Shown here piece after piece: positions 25,777-33,590 of a stretch of DNA of 37,306 bases (positions within the stretch are counted from its first letter, which is position 1; every line of letters starts with the position of its first letter). The stretch is from JBBECF01 sp040881945 (GTDB taxonomy: Bacteria > Pseudomonadota > Alphaproteobacteria > Dongiales > Dongiaceae), in NCBI GenBank assembly GCA_040881945.1, contig JBBECF010000060.1, positions 1 through 37,306 on the forward strand, read 5' to 3'. The position numbers were made by a program, and so were the translations under genes. The notes beneath the pieces were generated by a model. It was given only the letters and a program-made list of their open reading frames with translations, did no database searches and was not told the DNA's origin.

Positions 25777-26694
25777 TCACGCGCCGCCCGGCGCCTCGGC
25801 GGGCGCCGCCGGGAGCACGCCTGGCGCCCGCCCGCGGCCGCCGATCGCCGCCGCCACCCCTTCCGCGACGGCGCGTTGACAATGTTCCGTCAGGGCCTTG
25901 CGCGAGCCGAACTCGTCGATCGTCACCGGCGGGTGGAATTCGACCGTCACCGCGACCCGGCCGAGCCCCGCCAGGCGCCACAGATGCCCGACCAGATTCA
26001 TGTCGCCGTACCAGGCGACGAAGGGCCGGAGGCCATAGCCCATGGGCGCCCCATCGAGCCGGGTGTAGCCGATCGATACCGGCTGCACCGTGAGCGGCCG
26101 ACCCGCCGCCGCGAACGTGCCGGGGCGGTCTTCGGCGACGCTCAGCAGGGCGCTGCGGAATGGCAGGGTGCGGTTGCCGTCGCTGCTGGTGCCTTCCGGG
26201 AACAGGATCAGGTTGTCGCCGGCGGCCAGCCGCCGCGACATGCTGTCGCGCTCGTCGCGGGCCGCCCGCCGACGGCGGTCGATGAAGACCGTGCGCTGCA
26301 GCTTTGCCAACAGCCCGAAGAACGGCCAGCGCGCGACCTCCGCCTTGGCCACGAAGCAGCCCGGGATGACCGCCCCGAACACGGCGATGTCGAGATAGGA
26401 GACGTGATTGCACACGAACAGCGTCGGGCGGACGGTCGCCATCGTCCCGCGCCGCTCGACCTCGAGCCCGAGGATCCGGCAACACAGGCGATGGTAGAAC
26501 ATCGGCAGGCTCTCGCGCAGGCGGTGGCCGAGCGACACCGCCAAGGCCTGCGGCGCGAGCAAGACGCCGCTGAGGCCGAGATAGAGGACGAGGCGGCCGA
26601 CCGCCCGGGCCGGCGATCCGAGCGACAGGCCGAGCGGTGGCGGCGCCCGCACGTCGCGCGCGGCCGCCGCAGCCTTATCGACCCGTTTGACCAT
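25777..26694 (-). CDS. olsA: lyso-ornithine lipid O-acyltransferase (PlsC family)
   Basis: 1-acyl-sn-glycerol-3-phosphate acyltransferase fold, 305 residues from the ATG at 26694. There is an N-terminal membrane segment (about 34-56, VLYLGLSGVLLAPQALAV). The acyltransferase motif NHVSYLD gives H97 and D102 (HX4D), with FPEGT at 165-169. Lying 5 bp after an OlsB-type gene, it is most likely OlsA, which adds the ester-linked acyl chain to lyso-ornithine lipid; a plain PlsC role is the alternative. The C-terminal tail is Ala/Gly/Pro-rich. Confidence 0.88.
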   Translation of the reverse strand: MVKRVDKAAAAARDVRAPPPLGLSLGSPARAVGRLVLYLGLSGVLLAPQALAVSLGHRLRESLPMFYHRLCCRILGLEVERRGTMATVRPTLFVCNHVSYLDIAVFGAVIPGCFVAKAEVARWPFFGLLAKLQRTVFIDRRRRAARDERDSMSRRLAAGDNLILFPEGTSSDGNRTLPFRSALLSVAEDRPGTFAAAGRPLTVQPVSIGYTRLDGAPMGYGLRPFVAWYGDMNLVGHLWRLAGLGRVAVTVEFHPPVTIDEFGSRKALTEHCQRAVAEGVAAAIGGRGRAPGVLPAAPAEAPGGA

Positions 26695-26699
26695 GCGGG

Positions 26700-27530
26700 T
26701 CAGGCGTTCACCGGGGCGCCGGGCGCATCGTCGCGGGTGTAGTGTCGGACGTATCGCGAGGTCAACCAGTCCGTCTTCACCACCACGCAGACGTCCGTGG
26801 TGTTGAACTGCGCGTCGACCACGGCGCCGTCGCCGACGAAGCCACCCAGCCGCAAATAGCCCTTGATGACCGGCGGCAAGCGCGACCGGGCGGCGCGGTC
26901 GTCGATGTCGTCGGGCGGAATCATGCGCATGTCCACGTAGCGGTCGGCCAGCGCCCGCGGCCGCAGCGCCGCCGGTGCGAGGTGGCGGTAATACAAATAG
27001 GACAGCGGCAGGGCGAGCCGCCGGGGATCGACGCCGGCGAGGCTGGCGCAACCGAACATCAAGGAGATGTCGTAGTGCAGAACGTAGCCGGCAATGGCGC
27101 GCCACATCAGCCCCATCGCCGCGCGCGACCGATGGTCGGGGCCGACGCAGGAGCGGCCCAGCTCGAGGATATCGCCCGGATGAGCGAGCAGCGGGGCGAT
27201 GTCGTACTCGGCGCTGGAATAGAACCCGCCGCAGCGCGCGGCGCCCTCCCGGCGCAACAGGCGATAGGTGCCGACGACCCCGGCGGCGCCGGCCCCCTGC
27301 CGGCGATCGATGACCAGCAGGTGGTCGCAATAGGCGTCGAAGGCGTCGAAATCGCGCCGCGCCGCCGCCATGGCGGGCGTCGGGATCGCCGACATCTCCT
27401 CGTAGAACACACGGTAGCGCAGGCCCTGGGCGGCCTCGACCTCGTCGGGCGTCTCGGCGAGCCGCAGCTCGAGATCGCCGACACGGATGTCGACCGGCTT
27501 GGCCCGGTCGAGCCGCGCGGCGGGCGTCAC
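26700..27530 (-). CDS. olsB: L-ornithine N(alpha)-acyltransferase (GNAT-type)
   Basis: Transfers a 3-hydroxyacyl chain from ACP to ornithine, the first step of phosphorus-free ornithine lipid synthesis. 276 residues from a GTG at 27530 (reads VTPAARLDRAKPVDIRVG); the longer open frame runs into fur and is low-complexity. Family segments: AQGLRYRVFYEEM, DAFDAYCDHLLVID, VVGTYRLLRRE, ILELGRSCVGPDHRS and the phospholipid-synthase-like stretch LMFGCASLAGVDP. It pairs with olsA immediately downstream and is 67 bp after fur/mur. Ornithine lipids replace phospholipids under phosphate stress, but no Pho box was recognised. Confidence 0.9.
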   Translation of the reverse strand: MTPAARLDRAKPVDIRVGDLELRLAETPDEVEAAQGLRYRVFYEEMSAIPTPAMAAARRDFDAFDAYCDHLLVIDRRQGAGAAGVVGTYRLLRREGAARCGGFYSSAEYDIAPLLAHPGDILELGRSCVGPDHRSRAAMGLMWRAIAGYVLHYDISLMFGCASLAGVDPRRLALPLSYLYYRHLAPAALRPRALADRYVDMRMIPPDDIDDRAARSRLPPVIKGYLRLGGFVGDGAVVDAQFNTTDVCVVVKTDWLTSRYVRHYTRDDAPGAPVNA

Positions 27531-27597
27531 CAATCGCCCGCCCCCGCCGTTCGTCGACGGCCGAGCCCCCGCCGACGATCGCTGCGGCCCCGCCCGG

Positions 27598-28026
27598 TCA
27601 TTCGGCCGCCGACTTTCGCGGCCGCAGCGGAACGCCGTAGAGCTCCAGCCGATGATCGACGAGCCGATAGCCAAGGCGCTCCGCCACCTTGCGCTGCAGC
27701 CTTTCGATTTCCTCGTTGCGGAACTCGACGATCTCGCCGCTTTGCACGTCGATCAGATGGTCGTGGTGCGTCTCCGGCACCTCCTCGTAGCGGGAGCGGC
27801 CGCGGCGGAATTCGTGCCGATCGAGAATGTTGGCCTCCTCCAACAGGCGGACGGTGCGATAGACCGTGGCGATGCTGATGCGCGGGTCGACCTCCGTCAC
27901 CCGGCGATAGAGCTGTTCGACGTCGGGATGATCCGAGGCGTCCGACAGCACGCGCGCGATGACGCGGCGCTGCTCGGTCATCTTGAGGCCTTTTTCGGCA
28001 CACAGCCGTTCGAGGCGCGAGGGCAT
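27598..28026 (-). CDS. fur: Fur-family metalloregulator (Fur/Mur)
   Basis: 142 residues from the ATG at 28026 (MPSRLERLCAEKGLKMTEQR). The winged-helix domain has ISIATVYRTVRLLEEANIL, and the metal-sensing motif THHDHLIDVQSGEIVEF precedes EEIERLQRKVAERLGYRLVDHRLELYG. The C-terminal cysteine pair of Fur/PerR is absent, as in the alphaproteobacterial Fur/Mur group that often responds to manganese. It is a clear paralogue of the Irr gene at 5038-5466. A TATACT -10-like hexamer lies about 45 bp upstream (28070-28075) without a good -35. Confidence 0.93.
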   Translation of the reverse strand: MPSRLERLCAEKGLKMTEQRRVIARVLSDASDHPDVEQLYRRVTEVDPRISIATVYRTVRLLEEANILDRHEFRRGRSRYEEVPETHHDHLIDVQSGEIVEFRNEEIERLQRKVAERLGYRLVDHRLELYGVPLRPRKSAAE

Positions 28027-28118
28027 GCGACCGCTTGTCAACCGTTTCACCAACGGCCGAGTATAGCGGAACCGCCCGGCAACGCCTATCGCATTGCCGG
28101 GGCCTTGCGCCGGCGGCG

Positions 28119-28538
28119 TCAGCCGCCGCGACGGCGGCGCGGCTGCGTCCCGAGTCCGATTTCCTTCGCCAGCCTGCTGCGCTGCTTGGCGTAGTTCGGC
28201 GCCACCATCGGATAATCCGGCGGCAACCCCCAGCGCTCGCGGTACTGCTCCGGCGACAAGCCGTAGGACGTGCGCAGATGCCGCTTCAGCATCTTCAGCT
28301 TCTTGCCGTCCTCCAAGCAGACGATAAAGTCCGCGGTCACCGACTTCTTGATCGGCACCGCGGGATTCGGTCGCTCGGCCCCCGCCGGCGCGGCGGCGCC
28401 CGCAATCGCCAGCGCGCCATAGACGTCGCGGATGAGTTGCGGCAGATCGGCCACGGCGACCGTGTTGTGGGACACATGTGCCGCCACGATGTCGGTCGCC
28501 AGCGGCAGCAGGTCCTTCGGCTTTAATTGTTCGGACAT
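28119..28538 (-). CDS. mucR: MucR/Ros-family transcriptional regulator
   Basis: 139-residue prokaryotic zinc-finger-type regulator, often a nucleoid-associated silencer in alphaproteobacteria. Core: SVTADFIVCLEDGKKLKMLKRHL, then LSPEQYRERWGLPPDYPMVAPNYA. Putative zinc ligands C74, D77 and H87 are present, but the second histidine expected 4-5 residues later is replaced by Ser91-Tyr92, so metal binding may be lost or altered. The ATG at 28538 has a GGGGGAGG ribosome site, and a clear promoter lies upstream. Its neighbours are fur and rimI. Confidence 0.93.
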   Translation of the reverse strand: MSEQLKPKDLLPLATDIVAAHVSHNTVAVADLPQLIRDVYGALAIAGAAAPAGAERPNPAVPIKKSVTADFIVCLEDGKKLKMLKRHLRTSYGLSPEQYRERWGLPPDYPMVAPNYAKQRSRLAKEIGLGTQPRRRRGG

Positions 28539-28573
28539 TTGGTTTCAGCGCCTCCCCCGGAGAATGTCGGCGA

Positions 28574-28602
28574 ATAATACAGTCAAGGCCCGCCACAGGC
28601 AA
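28574..28602 (-). promoter_or_regulatory. mucR promoter
   Basis: Minus strand: TTGCCT (28597-28602), exactly 17 bp, TATTAT (28574-28579), 36 bp upstream of the mucR ATG in an AT-richer stretch. The 180-bp mucR-rimI spacer holds no other recognisable feature; MucR commonly represses itself, but I saw no clear motif cluster. Confidence 0.55.
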
Positions 28603-28718
28603 TGGCAAATCATCAGAAGTCAAAGCTGAGAGCGCCCGCGACAAGTGCTCGTCTACTATATCTGTCGCGTGGCACAGTGCCGCGACCCGGCCTCTTGAGC
28701 CCGGCGCGATAGCAAGAC

Positions 28719-29154
28719 TCAGCCGGCGGCGGCGAGCCGACGCGCGAGCACCAGCGCGGCCGCCGCACGGGTCGGGCCGCGGCGATAGTAGGCGGGCCGC
28801 CGACCGACCTGGGCGAAGCCGTGCCGCAAATAGAGGGCGCGCGCCGCGGCGTTGTCCTCGGCCACCTCGAGGAAGACGCGCACCGCGCCGGCGGCGGCGG
28901 CACGGGCCAGCGCCGCCCGTAACAGCAGGCCGCCGGCGCCGCCGCGCCGCCACGCCGCCGGGACGCCGATCGACAGAATCTCGGCCTCGCCGCCGGCGAT
29001 CCGGCCGAGCAGGAAGCCGACCGGCTCGTCGCCGGCCACGGCAAGCAGGGCGAAGGCCCCCGGGCCGGCCAGCACGGCGGCCATGGCCGGCGCATCCCAC
29101 GGTTCGTCGAAGCAGGCGGCGTGCAGCGCCGCCATGACGGCCAAGTCGAAGGGG
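28719..29154 (-). CDS. rimI: ribosomal-protein-alanine N-acetyltransferase RimI, N-terminus lost in assembly gap
   Basis: GNAT acetyltransferase for the N-terminal Ala of S18. About 144 residues are visible; the frame is open into the N run at 29155, so the first residues are missing (visible start PFDLAVMAALHAACFDEPW). The acetyl-CoA site is IGVPAAWRRGGAGGLLL, followed by VFLEVAEDNAAARALYLRHGFAQVGRRPAYYR, typical of RimI. It is next to tsaB across the gap, the usual tsaB-rimI pairing. A TTG at 29144 is the first in-frame start candidate but is probably internal. Confidence 0.9.
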
Positions 29155-29254
29155 NNNNNNNNNNNNNNNNNNNNNNNNNNNNNNNNNNNNNNNNNNNNNN
29201 NNNNNNNNNNNNNNNNNNNNNNNNNNNNNNNNNNNNNNNNNNNNNNNNNNNNNN
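29155..29254. other. assembly gap, 100 N
   Basis: Exactly 100 unknown bases, the conventional placeholder for a gap of unknown length. It removes the 3' end of tsaB and the 5' end of rimI. These genes usually abut, so the true missing length is probably small, but additional sequence cannot be excluded. Confidence 0.99.
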
Positions 29255-29940
29255 CCGCTTCCCGGCAGCGTGACCGCCGGCGCCTGCAGATAGAGCGGCG
29301 TCGGCGGCAGCCCGCGCCCGTCGCCGGCGGCGAGGGTTCGGGCGGCGAGACGGGCGACGGCGGCGGCGTCCGGCCCGCCCGGGGCGGCGCTCCAGGCGGC
29401 CGCGTCGGGGCGGCCGGCGAGCCAGGGCCGGAGGCGTTCGGCGGCGTCGCCGGCGACGAGCAGCGGCCCCGCCGGCAGCAGCCCGGCCAGCGCCGCCGGC
29501 GACACCACCGCCGGGTCGCCCAGCGGCGCGAGATCGCGGCCGAAGGACTGGGCGTAGAGCTCGGCGCGCTTGGTATCGAGGACCACCAGCAGGGCGCGGC
29601 CGAGCCGTTCAGCGGCCGGCACCGCCTCGGCGACCGCCGCCAGGGTGGTGACGCCGCGCACCGGAACGCCGGCCGCGAGCCCGATCCCGCGGGCGACGGC
29701 GAGACCGATGCGCAGGCCGGTGAAGGCGCCGGGGCCGACCGTCACGGCGACCAGGTCGAGATCGGCGAAGGCGGCGTCGGCGGCGGCCATCGTCTCCGCC
29801 AGCATCGGCATCAGCGCCTCGGCGTGGCCGCGCGCCATTGGGCGGAAGCGGTGCGCGGCCAGCGCGCCGTCGCGCCACAGCGCCACCGAGCACGCGGCGG
29901 CGGCCGAATCGAGCGCGAGAATCGTCGGCGCCGCCGTCAT
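29255..29940 (-). CDS. tsaB: tRNA threonylcarbamoyladenosine biosynthesis protein TsaB, C-terminus in gap
   Basis: Partner of TsaD in t6A37 synthesis on tRNA. Start ATG at 29940 (MTAAPTILALDSAAAACSVAL); 228 residues before the gap. Diagnostic ASKHA/TsaB motif VGPGAFTGLRIGL (about 68-80) and a typical C-terminal PTPLYLQAP segment just before the Ns, so only a few residues and the stop are missing. Its start is 65 bp from the divergent VanX-type gene. Confidence 0.93.
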
Positions 29941-30005
29941 CGCGCGCCGGCGCCCGGCGTGATAGGACTGCGTCCCGGCCAACCGTCGAAGGGGAACGTC
30001 GCGCC

Positions 30006-30557
30006 ATGGCCTTGGTGGAGATCTCGGCAAAGCACCACGACGTCGTCATCGACCTGCGCTACGCCACCGCCGACAACGTCACCGGCGCGCCGATCTACCG
30101 CCACGCGCGCTGCTACCTGCACGCCGACGCCGCCGCGTGCCTCGGGCGCGCGGTCGAGCTGGCCGGCGCGCTCGGGCTGCGGCTCAAGCTGTTCGACGCC
30201 TTCCGGCCGAGCGAGGCGCAGTGGGTGCTGTGGGACAAGTTCCCGGACCCGGAATTCCTCGCCGACCCGCGCCGCGGCTCGCCGCATTCCCGCGGCGTCG
30301 CGGTCGACCTGACGCTGATCGAGGCCGGCGGCGCCGAGCTCGACATGGGCACCGGCTTCGACGATTTCACGCCGCGGTCCCACCACGCCAGCCTCGCGGT
30401 GCCGGCGGCGGCGCAGCGCAACCGGGCGCTGCTGCTCGGCCTGATGACCGCGGCCGGGTGGGACTTCTACCGCAACGAGTGGTGGCATTATCAGCTCTTC
30501 GAGGCGCGCCGCTATCCGCTGTACAGCGATTCGGCGCTGGCGGCGGGGTTGATGTGA
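30006..30557 (+). CDS. D-alanyl-D-alanine dipeptidase (VanX/DdpX family)
   Basis: Zinc D,D-dipeptidase cleaving free D-Ala-D-Ala. 183 residues from the ATG at 30006 (MALVEISAKHHDVVIDLRYAT). Zinc ligands H94 and D101 (SPHSRGVAVD) and H161, with catalytic E158 (NEWWHYQLF); R67 in DAFRPSEAQ matches the VanX arginine. No signal peptide, so cytoplasmic like VanX and DdpX. There are no vanH, vanA or dpp transporter genes in the window, so peptidoglycan-dipeptide recycling is more likely than glycopeptide resistance (inference). Divergent from tsaB, convergent with the RutE-like gene. Confidence 0.93.
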   Translation: MALVEISAKHHDVVIDLRYATADNVTGAPIYRHARCYLHADAAACLGRAVELAGALGLRLKLFDAFRPSEAQWVLWDKFPDPEFLADPRRGSPHSRGVAVDLTLIEAGGAELDMGTGFDDFTPRSHHASLAVPAAAQRNRALLLGLMTAAGWDFYRNEWWHYQLFEARRYPLYSDSALAAGLM

Positions 30558-30571
30558 GGCGGCGCCCGAGC

Positions 30572-31162
30572 TCACACGACCGCGCAGGCCTCGGCGAAGT
30601 CGAGGCGTGGGCTGCGCGGCCCGAGACGGGTTTCGTCGCCGTAGCCGAGGTTGCACAGGAAGTTCGACCCGACGCGGCCGTCGGGAAAGAATTCGGCGTC
30701 GACCTTGGCGTTGTCGAACCCCGACATCGGCCCGCAGTCGAGGCCGAGCGCCCGCGCGGCGAGAATGAAATAGGCGCCCTGGAGCGAGCCGTTGCGGAAC
30801 GCGGTCGAGCGGATCAGCGCATCGTTGCCGGCGAACCACGCCCGGGCGTCGGCGGGCGGGTAGAGCCGCGGCAACAGGTCGTGGAACCGAAGATCGTGGC
30901 CGATGACGGCGGTCACGGGCGCGGTCATGGTCTGTCGGACGTTGCCGGGGATGAGGGCCGGTTTCAGGCGCGCCTTGGCCGCCGGCGAAATGACGAAGAC
31001 GATCCGTATCGGGCTGCAGTTGGCGCTGGTCGGCGCCATCTTCGCCAGATCGTAGGCGGCCCGCAGGACATCGTCCGGAACGGGGCGGTCGATCCAGTAG
31101 CGGTGGGTGCGCGCGGCGCGAAAGATCGTGTCGAGCGCCGCGTCGTCCAGGTTATCGCCCAT
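30572..31162 (-). CDS. rutE: RutE-like malonic semialdehyde reductase (nitroreductase family)
   Basis: 196-residue FMN-dependent NADPH oxidoreductase of the RutE/HadB/YdfG-associated group, which reduces malonic semialdehyde to 3-hydroxypropionate. Recognised by THRYWIDRPVPDDVL, KMAPTSANCSPIRIVFV (FMN phosphate region), SLQGAYFILAARALGLDCGPMSGFD and FLCNLGYGD. No other rut pyrimidine-catabolism gene is in the window, so the physiological substrate is open. Just 7 bp upstream of the nfu gene and on the same strand, so possibly co-transcribed with it. Confidence 0.88.
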   Translation of the reverse strand: MGDNLDDAALDTIFRAARTHRYWIDRPVPDDVLRAAYDLAKMAPTSANCSPIRIVFVISPAAKARLKPALIPGNVRQTMTAPVTAVIGHDLRFHDLLPRLYPPADARAWFAGNDALIRSTAFRNGSLQGAYFILAARALGLDCGPMSGFDNAKVDAEFFPDGRVGSNFLCNLGYGDETRLGPRSPRLDFAEACAVV

Positions 31163-31169
31163 GCCGCGG

Positions 31170-31721
31170 TCAGACCGCGCGCACCTCCAACACTTCCGGG
31201 ACGTAGTGGCGCAGCATGTTCTCGATGCCCATCTTCAGCGTCGCCGTCGAGCTCGGGCAGCCGGCGCAGGATCCCTGGAGGTGCAGGAAGACGACCCCGT
31301 CCTCGAACCGGCGGAAGATGATGTCGCCGCCGTCCTGGGCCACCGCCGGGCGCACGCGCGTCTCGATCAGGTCGCGGATCTGGCGCGACAGCTCGTCGTC
31401 CGCACCGCTGGCCGCCGCCGGGTTATCCGGCGTCTCGGCCGGCAGCACCGGGCGGCCGGCCATGAAATGTTCCATGATGACGCCGAGCAGTGCCGGCTTC
31501 AGCAAGTGCCATTCCTTGTCGTCGCGCTTGGCGACGGTGACGAAATCACCGCCGAGGAAGACCCCGGTCACGCCGTCCACCTGGAACAGCCGCTCGGCCA
31601 GGGGCGAGCGCCGGGCCGCCTCGATGTCGGGAAAATCGGCGGTGCCGGCCGCCATGACCGGGCGTCCGGGCAGGAACTTCAGCGTCGCCGGGTTCGGCGT
31701 CTGTTCGGTCTGGATGAACAT
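31170..31721 (-). CDS. nfuA: NifU-family Fe-S scaffold/carrier protein (Nfu)
   Basis: 183 residues from the ATG at 31721 (MFIQTEQTPNPATLKFLPG): N-terminal Nfu_N domain (residues 1-90) followed by a NifU C-terminal domain with the cluster-binding pair C152 and C155 (GSCAGCPSS). It carries [4Fe-4S] clusters to apoproteins in the cytoplasm; this is the form shared by alphaproteobacteria and mitochondrial NFU1. The upstream in-frame extension to 32120 lies inside the divergent cyclase gene and is not coding. The 144-bp divergent spacer shows no motif I can name. Confidence 0.95.
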   Translation of the reverse strand: MFIQTEQTPNPATLKFLPGRPVMAAGTADFPDIEAARRSPLAERLFQVDGVTGVFLGGDFVTVAKRDDKEWHLLKPALLGVIMEHFMAGRPVLPAETPDNPAAASGADDELSRQIRDLIETRVRPAVAQDGGDIIFRRFEDGVVFLHLQGSCAGCPSSTATLKMGIENMLRHYVPEVLEVRAV

Positions 31722-31865
31722 GGCAGCTCTCCGATCGTGTCGCCGCGACGGGCGGACGACTGGAAGATGCACCCGAGACGCCCTAAATTCAACCCGTTCC
31801 CGCCGCCACGACCCGCGCCGAACCTTCGCGAGACCCGCTTTGCGCCCTGCCGCCGCCCCGTGCCC

Positions 31866-33071
31866 ATGACCGGCCCCCGCCCCGCCCCCGCCCGGCCGCA
31901 GGCGGCCGCCGAGGCGGTCGCCGGCTGGCTGCTGCGCGAGGCCCGCGACCTGCCGGATTCGCGGAGCGTCGTCGGCGGCCTGTGCCGGCGGCTGGCCGCG
32001 GACGGGTTTCCGGTCTGTCGCCTGTTCATCAGCACGCGCACGCTGCACCCGCAGGTGATCGCCATCGGCTACCAATGGCGGCGCGGCGACGCCGACGCGA
32101 CCGAGGCCCCGCGCGAGCACGGCATCCTCGAGAGTCCGTTGTATCTGGACAGCCCGATCAAGCCGATCTTCGACGGCGCGCCCGCGGTGCGCCGCCGGCT
32201 CGAGGCGCCGGACACGCCGCTCGATTTTCCGATCCTGGCGGAACTGCGCGCCGAGGGCGTCACCGACTACGTCGCCCTGCCGCTGCCGTTCAGCCAGGGA
32301 CGAATGAACGTCCTCACCCTCGCCACCGACCGGCCGGGCGGGTTCACCGACGCGGAACTGGCGGCCTTCATCGAGCTGATGCCGCTGCTGGCGCTGGTGC
32401 TCGAGGTCAAGGAGACGAAGCGCATGGCCGGCACGCTGCTCGACACCTATCTCGGCCGCGACGCCGGCCGCCGCGTGCTCGGCGGGCTGGTCAGGCGCGG
32501 CGACGGCGTCACGCTGGCCGCCGCATTGTTATACAGCGACCTGCGCGGCTTCACCGCGCTCGCCGACCGGCTGCCGGGCGACCAGGTGATCGACCTGCTC
32601 AATGACTATTTCGAATGCATGGCGGCCGCGATCCATGCGCGCGGCGGCGCGATCCTGAAGTTCATCGGCGACGCCGTGCTGGCGATCTTCCCCATTGCCG
32701 ACGATCTCGACCGCGACCGCGCCTGCCTCGCCGCCCTGGCCGCGGCGCAGGAGGCGATCGCCGCGATCGACATCGTGAACGAGCGGCGCGCCGCCGCCGG
32801 CCGGCCGCGCATCGACCTCGGCCTGGCGCTGCACACCGGGTCGGTCACCTACGGCAACATCGGGGCGCCCGACCGGCTCGACTTCACGGTCATCGGCCCG
32901 GCGGTCAATCTGGTGACGCGGCTCGAGGGCCTGTGCGTCGCGCTCGGCCAGCGGCTGCTGACCTCGGCCCGCTTCGCGTCGCCCTGTGGGCTGATGCTGG
33001 TCTCGCTCGGCTTCCACCGGCTGCGCGGCATCGCCGAGGCGCAAGAGGCGTTCGGTTTGCCCGACGCGTGA
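31866..33071 (+). CDS. class III adenylate/guanylate cyclase
   Basis: 401-residue soluble cyclase. The N-terminal region (about 15-185) has no close match I can name; it looks like a GAF-type or related sensory domain (LPLPFSQGRMNVLTLATDRPGGFTDAELAAF-like layout). The catalytic domain runs about 215-395: metal Asp D225 (YSDLRGFT) and D269 (KFIGDAVLAIF), substrate-specifying K265 and D339 (LDFTVIGPAVN), and transition-state N348 and R352. Lys/Asp at the specificity positions favours ATP, hence cAMP. ATG at 31866. No transmembrane segment. Divergent from nfuA, convergent with the USP gene 4 bp away. Confidence 0.92.
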   Translation: MTGPRPAPARPQAAAEAVAGWLLREARDLPDSRSVVGGLCRRLAADGFPVCRLFISTRTLHPQVIAIGYQWRRGDADATEAPREHGILESPLYLDSPIKPIFDGAPAVRRRLEAPDTPLDFPILAELRAEGVTDYVALPLPFSQGRMNVLTLATDRPGGFTDAELAAFIELMPLLALVLEVKETKRMAGTLLDTYLGRDAGRRVLGGLVRRGDGVTLAAALLYSDLRGFTALADRLPGDQVIDLLNDYFECMAAAIHARGGAILKFIGDAVLAIFPIADDLDRDRACLAALAAAQEAIAAIDIVNERRAAAGRPRIDLGLALHTGSVTYGNIGAPDRLDFTVIGPAVNLVTRLEGLCVALGQRLLTSARFASPCGLMLVSLGFHRLRGIAEAQEAFGLPDA

Positions 33072-33075
33072 CGGC

Positions 33076-33585
33076 TCAGGCGATGTTCTCGATCTCCTCG
33101 ACCGAGAGGTTGCCGGGCACGATGGTGACGGGGATGCGCAGGCGGCCGACGAACTTGCCGGTCACGGCCGAGACCAGCGGCCCAGGACCCTTCGTGCCGG
33201 TGGCGGCGCCGAGCACGAGGATCGAGATGCCGGGGTCCTCCTCGATCAGCTTCAAGAGCTCGTCGCGGCGCGCGCCCTCGCGCAAATAGAGCACCGGCAT
33301 AGCGCCGGAAAGCTTGCCGACCTCGGCCGCCATCTTTTGCAGGAGCTGCTCGGCCGCCTGGCGATTCTCGTCGTGCATCAATTCGCCGACCCCGACCCAT
33401 TCCTGCGGGTCGGCGGGTTCGATGACGTAGAGCAGGGCGACGCGGCCGCCGGTGCGCCACGCCCGCCGGCAGGCGTAGCGCAGGGCCACCGTCATTTCCG
33501 GGCTCTCGTCCACCACGACCAGGAAGACGCGCCCCGCGGTCTTGGGCGGGGCTGCGGCGGCGGGCGGTTCGGGCGGATCGCTCAT
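33076..33585 (-). CDS. universal stress protein (UspA family)
   Basis: 169 residues from the ATG at 33585 (MSDPPEPPAAAAPPKTAGR). Usp fold: VFLVVVDESPEMTVALRYACRRA, later VLYLREGARRDELLKLIEEDP and ISILVLGAATGTKGPG with PVTIVPG at the end. The nucleotide-binding glycine pattern is only partly kept, so ATP binding is uncertain. A Pro/Ala-rich N-terminal extension is unusual. It lies 5 bp after the TIGR02186 gene and is almost certainly co-transcribed with it and the TSUP permease. Confidence 0.9.
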   Translation of the reverse strand: MSDPPEPPAAAAPPKTAGRVFLVVVDESPEMTVALRYACRRAWRTGGRVALLYVIEPADPQEWVGVGELMHDENRQAAEQLLQKMAAEVGKLSGAMPVLYLREGARRDELLKLIEEDPGISILVLGAATGTKGPGPLVSAVTGKFVGRLRIPVTIVPGNLSVEEIENIA

Positions 33586-33590
33586 GCCGG

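Noticed and set aside
27598..30030. A single frame joining TsaB, the N gap and Fur
   Set aside because: The frame is open only because Ns give no stop and because the rimI/mucR region has no stop in that phase; TsaB and Fur are separate genes.
31722..31865. Iron-responsive (Irr/IscR/RirA-type) site in the nfuA-cyclase spacer around GAATTTAG
   Set aside because: Only a fragment resembling half a site, with no dyad partner at the right spacing.
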